Shown piece by piece: positions 8,755-18,304 of a stretch of 64,000 nt of DNA (positions are counted from its first letter, which is position 1; each line of letters starts with the position of its first letter). The stretch lies in NCBI GenBank assembly GCA_021296265.1, contig JAGWAT010000002.1:46364-110363 (forward strand). The letters run 5' to 3'. A model generated the notes under the pieces. That model did not search any database, was not told where the DNA came from, and was given only the letters and a program-made list of their open reading frames with translations. Source of the DNA: Alphaproteobacteria bacterium. GTDB taxonomy: Bacteria; Pseudomonadota; Alphaproteobacteria; TMED109. Position numbers and translations under genes: made by a program.

Positions 8755-8922
8755 GAGTCATGGGAGGCACCGCACCGACCGTTCGCAACGGAAACCACTG
8801 TGGCGCAATCTGCTCAGGTGGGCGCCGTATAACCGGGCCACGGCCCGGCCAGGGACAGCTCCCCAGTGGTAGGTGAGGCCCAAGGGTATTCGTGCAGCGC
8901 GAATCGGGCAGCAACCATCCCG
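8755..8922 (-). ncRNA. ssrS: Probable 6S RNA (SsrS)
   Basis: The 240-base gap between zapA and the 5-FTHF cyclo-ligase is exactly where 6S RNA lies in most proteobacteria. The strand shows a TAGAGT -10 element (8933-8928) whose start point would fall near 8921, and internal complementary stretches such as CCACTGG/CCACAGTGG that could pair across a large bulge. GGCGCCCACCTGAG near the 3' half resembles alphaproteobacterial 6S ends as I remember them. 6S RNA sequesters sigma-70 RNA polymerase in stationary phase. Ends are approximate; the call rests mainly on context. Confidence 0.55.
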
Positions 8923-8984
8923 ACCGGACTCTAGCAAACGTGGAGGCGGAAGGCCTTTCCGGCCCGCCTGGAGGTCCGGCAGGC

Positions 8985-9257
8985 TCAGGGCAGGACCTTG
9001 GCCTGCAGCGCGGCGACGCGGGCCTCGAAGGCGACGAGCTGTTCCGTCGCGGCGTCCGCCGCGGCACGGGCGTCGTCGAGGACGGTCAACGCCGCCATCA
9101 GGATCAGCTGGCTCTGGCCGGCACCGGGGTTCTCCTGCTGAAGGGCGACCAGTTGCCGATCGATCTCGGAGGCCAGCGCCCGCACCCGATCCATGTCCTC
9201 CGCGGCGCAGGAAATCTGATACGGGCGGTTGCCGACCATAACCTCAAGCCTTGCCAT
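8985..9257 (-). CDS. zapA: Cell division protein ZapA
   Basis: ZapA binds FtsZ and bundles its filaments at the division site. The 90-residue product begins MARLEVMVGNRPYQISC and continues EDMDRVRALASEIDRQL, the usual ZapA beta-hairpin followed by the long coiled-coil helix ending EARVAALQAKVL. The ATG at 9257 overlaps the upstream small coiled-coil gene by 14 bases; a second in-frame ATG at 9239 would cut into the beta strand and is less likely. Confidence 0.9.
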   Translation of the reverse strand: MARLEVMVGNRPYQISCAAEDMDRVRALASEIDRQLVALQQENPGAGQSQLILMAALTVLDDARAAADAATEQLVAFEARVAALQAKVLP

Positions 9258-9468
9258 CGGAGCCGCCCAACAGTTCGTCCAGCTGGCCGAGCACCGCGTC
9301 GATCCGCGCGAGCCCCCGCTCGCGCCGTGTGTCCTGAGCGGCCCGGTCCTCGGCTGCGGCGCGGGCGCGGTCAAGACCGGCCTCGATCAGTTCGAGGCCG
9401 GCCCGGATACGCTCCGCAATCTGATCAACGTTCGCGGCTGCCGGCCCCGGACCCGGCACGCGGTTCAT
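9244..9468 (-). CDS. Small coiled-coil protein upstream of zapA
   Basis: A 74-residue, mostly helical protein rich in Ala, Arg, Glu and Leu (VDQIAERIRAGLELIEAGLD, then RRERGLARIDAVLGQLDELL). It precedes and overlaps zapA. Alphaproteobacteria often have a short coiled-coil protein (DUF4164 type) here, and this fits by position and composition, but similarity cannot be confirmed by eye. Probably co-translated with zapA. Confidence 0.6.
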   Translation of the reverse strand: MNRVPGPGPAAANVDQIAERIRAGLELIEAGLDRARAAAEDRAAQDTRRERGLARIDAVLGQLDELLGGSDGKA

Positions 9469-9489
9469 GGCCGGCCGGACCCCCGGCGG

Positions 9490-10620
9490 CTACGGCAGGT
9501 AGCCCCGGTCTCCCCAGGTCTTGTACTTCTCGCGGAACTCGGAGAGCGAGGCCCACACGCGGGCAAAGTCCGCGTCCTTGGCGGCCTCCTCCGCGACGAC
9601 CTCGTTCCAGGCGTTCTCGAATACCTCGAGGAACTCCGGCTCCCACTGGTGCACGGTGACGCCGCGCTCCTCGAGCTGGACCAGCGCGTCCGGCTGGAGC
9701 GACTCGGCCAGTGCGTACGCATTCAGGATGCTCTCCGAACAGGTGGTCTCGATCTGCGCCTGCTGGGCCTGACTGAGGGTCTGCCACTGGTCCATGTTGA
9801 CGATGAACTCGGAGAAGCTCGTGGGCTGATGCCAGCCCGGCAGGTAGTAGTGCTTGGCGACCTGGTAGAACCCGAGGTCGAAGTCGATGACCGGCTGCGC
9901 GAACTCGGTGGCGTCGATCGTCCCGAGGTCGAGCGCGGGGTAGATGTCGCCGCCGGCGAGCAGCTGGGTCGACACCCCGACCTTCTCCATGACCTTGGCG
10001 CCCAGCCCGAAGAACCGCATCTTGAGTCCCTCCAGGTCTTCCACGCTCTCGATCGGGGATCGGAACCAGCCGGAGGCCTCGGGGGAGATCATCATGCAGT
10101 GGACGGGGTGGATGTTGTGCGCGGCATAGAGTTCGGCGAACAGCTCGTTGCCGCCGCCGTAGCGCAGCCAGGCGATCGCCTCGCCGGGCAGCGGCCCGAA
10201 CGGGATGGCCGTGAAGAACTGCAGGGCCGGCACCTTGCCGGCCCAGTAGCCCGGCGTTGACCAGCCGGCATCGACCGCGCCGGTCGACACCGCGTCGAAG
10301 ATCTCCAGGGCCGGGACCAGCGCGCCGGGCTCGAAGAACTGGATCTGGATCGTCCCATCCGACACTTCCTCGATGCGCTCGACGAACTCCTTGCCGATGG
10401 TGCCGAGGATGATGAGGTTGCCAGGGAACGTGCTGGCCATCTTCCAGCGCACCGTGGCGGCGCTGCCCGCTCCCGCTTCGGCGGCGTCACCGGCGTCGGT
10501 CGCCGCCGTGGTAGTGGCCTCGCCCGCCTGTTGCGGAGCGTCCGGTGACATGACACCGGCGCCCAAGTAGCCGACCACCAAGCCGATTACGAGAACGACC
10601 ACGAGCAGAATCTTATTCAT
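9490..10620 (-). CDS. TRAP transporter solute-binding protein (DctP family), copy 1
   Basis: Periplasmic receptor of a tripartite ATP-independent periplasmic transporter, likely for a carboxylate. The 376-residue protein has an N-terminal hydrophobic anchor (ILLVVVLVIGLVVGYLGAG), a linker rich in Ala/Thr/Gly, then the DctP fold: VRWKMASTFPGNL, FFEPGALVPALEIFDAVSTG, VDAGWSTPGYWAGK, and LKMRFFGLGAKVMEKVGVS. The ATG at 10620 is chosen because the next 20 residues form the anchor. The mono-TRAP motif set resembles keto-acid receptors. No DctQ or DctM permease lies nearby. A close paralogue is at 59117-60226. Confidence 0.88.
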   Translation of the reverse strand: MNKILLVVVLVIGLVVGYLGAGVMSPDAPQQAGEATTTAATDAGDAAEAGAGSAATVRWKMASTFPGNLIILGTIGKEFVERIEEVSDGTIQIQFFEPGALVPALEIFDAVSTGAVDAGWSTPGYWAGKVPALQFFTAIPFGPLPGEAIAWLRYGGGNELFAELYAAHNIHPVHCMMISPEASGWFRSPIESVEDLEGLKMRFFGLGAKVMEKVGVSTQLLAGGDIYPALDLGTIDATEFAQPVIDFDLGFYQVAKHYYLPGWHQPTSFSEFIVNMDQWQTLSQAQQAQIETTCSESILNAYALAESLQPDALVQLEERGVTVHQWEPEFLEVFENAWNEVVAEEAAKDADFARVWASLSEFREKYKTWGDRGYLP

Positions 10621-10825
10621 GGCGTGAGCTTCCCTGGTCCCGGGCATGCCGCGGACGTTCCCCGGCTTTCCGCCCCCCCGGATACTGCCGCATGGGGCAG
10701 GGGGGCGCAAACTGCGCGGCGGCCGTCAGCGGGTGGTGTCGCGGGCCGTTGGCCGCTAAATCCAGTACCGGTGGCGGCCGGCGATCGGTCCGGCCGGCGC
10801 CGAATGCCATGGCAGGAGAAATAGG

Positions 10826-11986
10826 ATGGCACGGTCGTTCGATGTACTGGTAATCGGTGCCGGCATCGCCGGCGCGTCGGTCGCAGCGCGCCTCGCCCCC
10901 CATCGTCGGGTGGCCGTGCTGGAACGCGAGCCGATGCCCGGCTACCACACGACCAGCCGGTCCGCGGCGTTCTTCACCGAGAGCTATGGGAACCCCACCA
11001 TCCGGGCCCTCACCCGCGCCAGCCGGGCATTCTTCGAACAGCCCGAAACGCACTTCGAAGGGCCGCTGCTGAGCGGGTCCGGAGGGGCGCTGTTCATTGC
11101 CAGGGCCGACCAGACGGAGGCGTTCGACCGCGAATTCGGCGCTGCCCGCGAACTCGATCCGGCGATCATCGAGGTGACCCCGGACGAGGCGGCCGAGCGG
11201 GTTCCGGTGCTCCGGCCGGGGTACGTGACGCGTGCCTACTTCGAGGCCGCGGGCCGCGAGATGGAGGTAGATCGCATCCACCAGGGCTGGCTGCGGACAC
11301 TGCGCGCGCACGGCGGCGAAACCGTGTGCAACGCCGAGGTGCGCGCCATCGAGCGGCGCCACGGCGAGTGGCAGGCCGACACGCCGCAGGGAGCGTTCCA
11401 GGCGCCCGTGCTGATCAACGCTGCCGGCGCGTGGTGCGACGTGATCGCCCGCATGGCCGGATGCCGGCCGATCGGTCTCATGCCCAAGCGACGCACCGCC
11501 ATCGTGTTCGCGGCGCCGCCGGACGTCGACATCGGCGCCTGGCCGGTAACGCTGGATGTGGAGGAGGCCTTCTACTTCCGGCCCGACGCCGGCCGGATCC
11601 TCGCCAGCCCGGCGGATGAAACCGATTCGCCCCCCTGTGACGCCCAGCCGGAGGAGCTGGACATCGCCATCGTGGCGCAGCGCATCCAGCTGGCGACCAC
11701 CCTGAAGGTCGAGCGCATCCAGAATCGGTGGGCGGGACTGCGAAGCTTCGTCGCCGACCGGACCCTGGTCATCGGGGAAGATCCCGGGCAACCCGGTTTC
11801 TTCTGGCTGGCCGGCCAGGGCGGCTACGGGATCATGACGTCGCCCGCCGCTGCCGCTGCCTGCACGGCCCTCGTCACCGGGTCGGCCTGGCCGACGGAGC
11901 TGGCCGCCGAGCGGCTCGCTCCGGAGACGTTTGCGGTCACCCGTCCGGGTCTCGGCCCGGGCCGCGAATCGCCAAGCACAGACTGA
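10826..11986 (+). CDS. FAD-dependent oxidoreductase (D-amino acid oxidase / DadA-like)
   Basis: A 386-residue flavoprotein of the DAO family. The Rossmann dinucleotide motif VIGAGIAGASVAARLA is at residues 9-24, with the acidic strand end E36 (VAVLERE). INAAGAWCDVIARMAG is the second conserved flavin-contact region, and LAGQGGYGIMTSPAAA near the C-terminus is the final FAD-binding loop. Such enzymes oxidise glycine, sarcosine or D-amino/hydroxy acids; the substrate is not determinable. Transcribed away from the TRAP receptor gene across a 205-base gap. Confidence 0.87.
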   Translation: MARSFDVLVIGAGIAGASVAARLAPHRRVAVLEREPMPGYHTTSRSAAFFTESYGNPTIRALTRASRAFFEQPETHFEGPLLSGSGGALFIARADQTEAFDREFGAARELDPAIIEVTPDEAAERVPVLRPGYVTRAYFEAAGREMEVDRIHQGWLRTLRAHGGETVCNAEVRAIERRHGEWQADTPQGAFQAPVLINAAGAWCDVIARMAGCRPIGLMPKRRTAIVFAAPPDVDIGAWPVTLDVEEAFYFRPDAGRILASPADETDSPPCDAQPEELDIAIVAQRIQLATTLKVERIQNRWAGLRSFVADRTLVIGEDPGQPGFFWLAGQGGYGIMTSPAAAAACTALVTGSAWPTELAAERLAPETFAVTRPGLGPGRESPSTD

Positions 11987-12091
11987 CGCGAGCCCGGCCC
12001 CGCCGACCGCGCCGGAGGGCCTCCACGCTACGACAGACGGCGCCGGACATCAGCCGGGCCCGGCCGGACACCGCATGCAGTCCGCCACGCA

Positions 12092-12119
12092 TTGCGCCGT
12101 GTTCAACCACGGCTAGACT
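12092..12119 (+). promoter_or_regulatory. Candidate promoter for the cytochrome c oxidase operon
   Basis: TTGCGC (12092-12097), 16-base spacer, TAGACT (12114-12119), giving a start near 12126 and a leader of about 45 bases before coxB. Matches are partial (4/6 and 4/6), as is common in alphaproteobacteria. Confidence 0.4.
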
Positions 12120-12170
12120 TCCCGCTTCAATCCGTGCAGGGACAGGCCGGCAGGCCGAAGGGGATTGCGA

Positions 12171-13019
12171 ATGCACATTGGCAAACTAGCAGGAGCCGTG
12201 GTCGCCTTCGTGCTTGTCGCGACTGGTGCCATGGCGGCTGAAGTCGTGGGCCAGCCGGTCGATTGGGGGCTCAACTTCCAGGCGGCCGGTTCGGGAATCA
12301 TGAGCGAGCTCAGGGTCTTCCACGACTGGCTGCTTTGGCTGATCTTCGCGATCTCCCTGTTTGTGCTGGGCCTCCTCGTCTGGGTGATGTACCGCTACAA
12401 CTCGTCGGCGAATCCGACGCCGGGGACGCGTACCCACAACACGGTGCTGGAAGTCCTGTGGACAGCGATCCCGGTGGTCATCCTGGTCATCATCGCCGTC
12501 CCGTCGTTCCGGATCCTGTACGCGGCCGACACGGTTCCGCCGGCCGACATGACGATCAAGGCGACCGGCTACCAGTGGTACTGGGGGTACGAGTACCCCG
12601 ACCACGGCGACTTCTACTTCGACGCGTTCGTGGTCGACAGCGCCGACGAGTTCGAGGAGCCGCGGCACTTTGCCCGGCTGCTCTCCACCGACCTCCCGGT
12701 GGTCGTGCCCGTCGACACGACCGTGCGGGTTCAGGTCACCGCCGCCGACGTGCTCCACAGCTGGACGGTGCCGGCGCTCGGCGTGAAGGTGGATGCGGTG
12801 CCCGGCCGTCTCAACGAGACGTGGTTCCGCGCCGAGCGGGAAGGCATCTACTACGGCCAGTGCTCGGAGCTGTGCGGAGACTTCCACGGCCGGATGCCGA
12901 TCGAGCTCCACGTGGTCTCGCAAGAGGCCTTTGACGCTTGGATTGCCGAGGCGCAAACCAAGTTCGCACGGGAGTCGGTACCGCCCGGGCCCGTGCTGCT
13001 GACCCAGAATGCCAACTAG
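12171..13019 (+). CDS. coxB: Cytochrome c oxidase subunit II
   Basis: Receives electrons from cytochrome c at the CuA centre of the aa3-type oxidase. The 282-residue protein has a signal peptide (residues 1-22), two transmembrane helices (about 50-75 and 93-115), the aromatic electron-entry patch YQWYW at 134-138, and a complete CuA site: H196, C231, E233, C235, H239 and M242. The ATG at 12171 has an AAGGGGA ribosome binding site 6 bases upstream; a TTG two codons earlier would abut that site and was rejected. First gene of the oxidase operon. Confidence 0.95.
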   Translation: MHIGKLAGAVVAFVLVATGAMAAEVVGQPVDWGLNFQAAGSGIMSELRVFHDWLLWLIFAISLFVLGLLVWVMYRYNSSANPTPGTRTHNTVLEVLWTAIPVVILVIIAVPSFRILYAADTVPPADMTIKATGYQWYWGYEYPDHGDFYFDAFVVDSADEFEEPRHFARLLSTDLPVVVPVDTTVRVQVTAADVLHSWTVPALGVKVDAVPGRLNETWFRAEREGIYYGQCSELCGDFHGRMPIELHVVSQEAFDAWIAEAQTKFARESVPPGPVLLTQNAN

Positions 13020-14636
<1,617 letters not shown>

Positions 14637-14647
14637 GACGCCGCCCG

Positions 14648-15556
14648 TTGGCCGACGTGTCCCGGGATATGGCCCGCCCGGCCGAGTACCGGGCGGGCGG
14701 TGACCTCGGCGACTTCTTCGCGCTCGCCAAGCCGCGCGTGATGGCGCTGGTGGTGTTCACCGGCATCGTCGGCATGGCGCTGGCGCCGACGGCGCTGCAC
14801 CCGGTTCTGGCGTTCGCGGCCCTGCTGGCCCTGGCCCTCGGAGCGGGCGGGGCCGGCGCCATCAACATGTGGTTCGACCGCGACATCGACGCGGTCATGG
14901 AGCGCACGAAGACCCGCCCGGTGCCCGCGGGCCGGGTACCGGCGGCCGAGGCGCTGGCATTCGGGATCACGCTGTCCCTCTTCGGCGTGCTCCTCATGGG
15001 CCTCGCCGCCAACTGGGCCGCGGCGGCACTGCTCCTGGCCAGCAGTCTCTTCTATGTCTTCGTCTACACCTGCTGGCTCAAGCGCTGGACGGCCCAGAAC
15101 ATCGTGATCGGGGGCGCGGCGGGGGCGCTGCCGCCGGTGATCGGCTGGGTCGCGGCCACCGGCGGCCTGGCGCCGCTGCCCCTGATCCTGTTCGGCATCA
15201 TCTTTCTCTGGACGCCGGCGCATTTCTGGGCCCTGGCGCTCGTGCGCGCCGACGACTACGCGCGCGTCGGCGTTCCCATGCTGCCGGTCACCCGGGGCGA
15301 CCCGGCAACCCGGCTGGCCATCCTGGTCTACAGCGCGGCCACGGTGGCGGCCACGCTGCTGCCGTATCTCATGGGCGAGCTCGGTGCGGTCTACGGGACC
15401 GCGGCCGGCCTGCTGGGAGCGGGCCTGCTGTGGCACGCCCTCATGGTCCGTCGGCGCCGCGCCGGCAGCGAGATGCGGATGTTCTGGTACTCGATCGCCT
15501 ACCTGTTCCTGCTGTTCCTGTTGATGCCGCTCGACGGCCTGCTGGCAGGGGCGTGA
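14648..15556 (+). CDS. ctaB: Protoheme IX farnesyltransferase (heme O synthase)
   Basis: Adds the farnesyl tail to heme B, the first step to heme A for the oxidase encoded around it. A UbiA-family membrane protein of about 302 residues with the aspartate-rich prenyl-diphosphate site NMWFDRDIDAVMERTKTRP and the second polar loop ALVRADDYARVGVPMLPV. Start is uncertain: TTG at 14648 has AGGA 9 bases upstream; GTG at 14657 and ATG at 14669 are in frame and all precede the conserved DFFALAKPRVM. Follows ctaD by 11 bases. Confidence 0.93.
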   Translation: MADVSRDMARPAEYRAGGDLGDFFALAKPRVMALVVFTGIVGMALAPTALHPVLAFAALLALALGAGGAGAINMWFDRDIDAVMERTKTRPVPAGRVPAAEALAFGITLSLFGVLLMGLAANWAAAALLLASSLFYVFVYTCWLKRWTAQNIVIGGAAGALPPVIGWVAATGGLAPLPLILFGIIFLWTPAHFWALALVRADDYARVGVPMLPVTRGDPATRLAILVYSAATVAATLLPYLMGELGAVYGTAAGLLGAGLLWHALMVRRRRAGSEMRMFWYSIAYLFLLFLLMPLDGLLAGA

Positions 15557-15557
15557 C

Positions 15558-15674
15558 GTGCCCCGACCGGACCCCAAGACGCGCCGGAAGAACCTGGCGC
15601 TGGCCGGGCTCATCGTGGTCCTGATCGCGGTGTTCTACGCCGTCTCACTGATCCGCATGGGCGCCGGGACGTGA
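15558..15674 (+). CDS. Small single-span membrane protein in the cox operon (CoxF-like position)
   Basis: A 38-residue protein with a basic N-terminus (RPDPKTRRKN) and one transmembrane helix (LALAGLIVVLIAVFYAVSLI). It starts with GTG one base after the ctaB stop and its own stop overlaps the ctaG start as GTGA, so it is clearly part of the coupled gene chain. Alphaproteobacterial oxidase operons often carry a tiny membrane protein between ctaB and ctaG (called CoxF or just an assembly factor), and this fits by place, size and topology. Confidence 0.75.
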   Translation: MPRPDPKTRRKNLALAGLIVVLIAVFYAVSLIRMGAGT

Positions 15675-16279
15675 ACCGCAACCACGCGGTCGGCGGCCTG
15701 GTGGTCGTGGTGGTTGCCCTGATGGCCGGGCTGAGCTTCGCCGCCGTCCCGCTGTACGACCTCTTTTGCCGGGTCACGGGCTTTGCCGGCACCCCGGGCG
15801 TTGCAGCGAGCGCGCCGGGCGGCGCCGGATACGTGATGACGGTCCGGTTCAACGCCGATGTCGCCCCCGGCCTGCCGTGGCGCTTCGAACCGGTCGAACG
15901 GCAGCTGGCCGTCGAGGCGGGCACCTCCGTCCTGGCGTTCTACCGGGCCACCAACCACGGTACCGCGCCCGTGACGGGCACGGCCACGTTCAACGTCACG
16001 CCCCTGAAGGCCGGTCAGTACGTGCAGAAGATCGACTGCTTCTGCTTCGAGGAACAGCGACTCGAACCCGGCCAGACCATCGACATGCCGCTCACGTTCT
16101 ACGTCGATCCGGAGATCGCAACCGATCCCTCGACGCGGGAGGTGACGACCGTCACCCTCTCCTATACGTTTTTCGGCGCAGGCGAGGCGAACCCGGACGC
16201 ATCTGTCGCATTTGCAGCCCCGGTGCCGGCGGCTGCCGCCAGTAGCCCTGAAGAATCACTTCGCGGGAGCCATCCATGA
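15671..16279 (+). CDS. ctaG: Cytochrome c oxidase assembly protein CtaG (Cox11)
   Basis: Copper chaperone that delivers Cu to the CuB site of subunit I. 202 residues: an N-terminal membrane anchor (residues 7-27), a conserved YDLFCRVTGFAGT just outside the membrane, and a periplasmic immunoglobulin-like domain with the copper-binding pair in KIDCFCFEEQRLEPGQ. GTG start overlapping the preceding stop by 4 bases; the stop overlaps the start of ctaE (ATGA). The C-terminal extension rich in Ala and Pro is unremarkable. Confidence 0.94.
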   Translation: MNRNHAVGGLVVVVVALMAGLSFAAVPLYDLFCRVTGFAGTPGVAASAPGGAGYVMTVRFNADVAPGLPWRFEPVERQLAVEAGTSVLAFYRATNHGTAPVTGTATFNVTPLKAGQYVQKIDCFCFEEQRLEPGQTIDMPLTFYVDPEIATDPSTREVTTVTLSYTFFGAGEANPDASVAFAAPVPAAAASSPEESLRGSHP

Positions 16280-17109
16280 GCCAGCACGCCCATCCCTATC
16301 ACCTCGTCTCCCCGAGCCCGTGGCCGGTGATCGGCGCCTTCGGTGCCCTCACGCTGGCCGTCGGCGGCATCATGTACATGCACGAGCTGGCGTACGGGAG
16401 CGCCGTGCTGGCGATCGGGTCCCTGCTGGTGGCGTTCACCATGGTGGTCTGGTGGCGCGACGTGGTGCGCGAAGCGGAGCACGAGGGCCACCACACGCCC
16501 GTGGTCCAGCTCGGACTGCGCTACGGGATGGTCCTGTTCATCGCCTCCGAGGTGATGTTCTTCGTGGCCTGGTTCTGGGCGTTCTTCGACGCCAGCCTGT
16601 TCGCCGACGAAGCCCAGCAGATGGCGCGAGTTACGTTTACCGGCGGGACATGGCCGCCCACCGGGGTTGAGGTGTTCGACCCCTTCCACCTGCCGCTCCT
16701 GAACACGATCATCCTGCTCACGTCGGGCGCCACCGTGACGTGGGCGCACCACGCCCTGCGCGAGGGCAAGCGCTCCGGCCTGATCCAGGGACTGTGCGTC
16801 ACCGTCGCGCTCGGCCTCGCCTTTACCGCCGTGCAGGCCTTCGAGTACGCGCATGCGCCGTTCGCTTTCACGGACGGCATCTACAGCTCGACGTTCTTCA
16901 TGGCCACGGGCTTCCACGGGGCCCACGTCCTGATCGGATCGATCTTCCTGATCGTCTGCCTGGCCCGCTCGATTGCCGGACACTTCAAGCCCGAGCACCA
17001 CTTCGGCTTTGAGGCGGCGGCTTGGTACTGGCACTTCGTCGACGTGGTCTGGCTGTTCCTCTTCTTCGCCGTCTACTGGTGGGGAGGATCCGGGGGAGTT
17101 ATCCACTAA
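16276..17109 (+). CDS. ctaE: Cytochrome c oxidase subunit III
   Basis: Third core subunit of the aa3 oxidase, stabilising proton uptake by subunit I. 277 residues, about seven helices, with the conserved segments FIASEVMFFVAWFWAFF, TWPPTGVEVFDPF, and GFHGAHVLIGSIFL, ending in AAAWYWHFVDVVWLFLF. It overlaps ctaG by 4 bases, so synthesis of the chaperone and the subunit is likely coupled. Confidence 0.95.
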   Translation: MSQHAHPYHLVSPSPWPVIGAFGALTLAVGGIMYMHELAYGSAVLAIGSLLVAFTMVVWWRDVVREAEHEGHHTPVVQLGLRYGMVLFIASEVMFFVAWFWAFFDASLFADEAQQMARVTFTGGTWPPTGVEVFDPFHLPLLNTIILLTSGATVTWAHHALREGKRSGLIQGLCVTVALGLAFTAVQAFEYAHAPFAFTDGIYSSTFFMATGFHGAHVLIGSIFLIVCLARSIAGHFKPEHHFGFEAAAWYWHFVDVVWLFLFFAVYWWGGSGGVIH

Positions 17110-17495
17110 CGTCCGGAAGTTCCCACCACGGTCCCGGGACCGCAGCCGGCCGGGCGCTCCGGGGGCGGTGCCCTGCCTGCGGGCAGGGCCGCTGCTTTCG
17201 GGGGCTGGCCGAGTTCGTGGACGCTTGCGCAGCCTGCGGGGCCAGGCTTGGCAGCGCCAATGTCGGGGACGGGGCCTCCTGGTTCATCATGCTGATCGTC
17301 GGCGCCCTGGCGACCGGCGGCGCCTTCTTCCTGGACGCCTGGCTGCGCCCGCCGATCTGGGTCCACGCGCTGGTCTGGACGCCGGTGATCCTGGGGGCGA
17401 CCGTGGGCCTACTGCGCCCGGTTCGTGGCTTGCTGCTGGCCAGCCACATCCGGCACAACCTCCTGGACGACGATCGGAACTCCGGTGGCGGTTGA
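17079..17495 (+). CDS. DUF983 family protein
   Basis: A small membrane protein usually found inside alphaproteobacterial cytochrome oxidase operons; role unproven. Two CxxC knuckles (CPACGQGRCF and CAACGAR) are followed by two transmembrane segments (FIMLIVGALATGGAFFLDAW and HALVWTPVILGATVGLL) and a conserved RPVRGLLLASHIRHN tail. The start is uncertain: no ATG precedes the first CxxC; the GTG at 17079, inside the end of ctaE, is the closest, and another frame-open TTG is at 17022. It overlaps the SURF1 gene by 11 bases. Confidence 0.82.
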   Translation: MGRIRGSYPLTSGSSHHGPGTAAGRALRGRCPACGQGRCFRGLAEFVDACAACGARLGSANVGDGASWFIMLIVGALATGGAFFLDAWLRPPIWVHALVWTPVILGATVGLLRPVRGLLLASHIRHNLLDDDRNSGGG

Positions 17496-18222
17496 GCCGG
17501 TCAGGCTGCGCGAAAGCCGGGTCCTGCAGGGCACCGCGGCGGCTTCGGCGTTCCTGATCCTGCTCGGCCTCGGCACGTGGCAGATGGAGCGCCTCCGCTG
17601 GAAGGAGGCCCTCTTGGCCGACATCACCCGGCTGGCGGAAGCGACACCGGTTGCGGCTCCCGAATCGACCTCCAACCTGCCCGAGTACACGCCCGTCCAC
17701 GTGGAAGGCATCTTCCAGCACGACCGCGAGCTCCTGCTCATCCCCCGGACCCGGGCGGGCGTGGCGGGCGCGCACGTTCTCACACCACTCGTGCGCCCGG
17801 ACGGCCAGGCCATCCTGGTCAACCGTGGCTTCGTGCCCGTGGAATTCCAGCCGGCCGCGACCCGGCGCGCCGGCAATCCGCCCGGCCCGGTCCGGGTGGA
17901 GGGTCTCCTCAGGCTCCAGCATCCGCCGGGCCCGTTCGTTCCGGACAACGATCCCGCCAGCGGCGTCTGGTATTCGGTCGACCTCGCAGCCATGGCCCAG
18001 GTCACCGGGCTGGAACTGGCCCACTATGTGCTGGACGCCGACACCGCGCACAATCCCGGCGGATGGCCCGAGGGCGGACAGACCAACGTGGCCATCCGCA
18101 ACACGCACCTCGAGTACGCGCTGACCTGGTACGGCCTCGCCGCCGTTCTCGCCGTCTGTGTATCGGTGCTCGGCCGGCGCGCAGGCGACCGGCGCGGGCA
18201 CCGCGCAGGCGACGCCCCGTGA
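17485..18222 (+). CDS. SURF1 family cytochrome oxidase biogenesis protein
   Basis: SURF1 (Shy1) helps insert heme a3 into subunit I. About 245 residues with an N-terminal helix (ASAFLILLGLGTWQMERLRWK), the SURF1 signatures PEYTPVHVEGIF and ILVNRGFVP, the conserved RNTHLEYALTWYGLA, and a second helix at the C-terminus. The GTG at 17485, with GGA just upstream, is preferred over the far-upstream in-frame TTG because it lies right before the conserved part. Confidence 0.9.
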   Translation: MAVEPVRLRESRVLQGTAAASAFLILLGLGTWQMERLRWKEALLADITRLAEATPVAAPESTSNLPEYTPVHVEGIFQHDRELLLIPRTRAGVAGAHVLTPLVRPDGQAILVNRGFVPVEFQPAATRRAGNPPGPVRVEGLLRLQHPPGPFVPDNDPASGVWYSVDLAAMAQVTGLELAHYVLDADTAHNPGGWPEGGQTNVAIRNTHLEYALTWYGLAAVLAVCVSVLGRRAGDRRGHRAGDAP

Positions 18223-18304
18223 CCCGGCCTGCTCTCGCGTACGCCGGCGGTGCGGGCCGACCGAACCCGGCACGCGGACCGGGGGAGCGGCGGAGTCCGC
18301 CCGC

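Noticed and set aside
8745-8798. Longer N-terminus for the 5-FTHF cyclo-ligase
   Set aside because: The extra residues resemble nothing in the family and fall in the probable 6S RNA gene.
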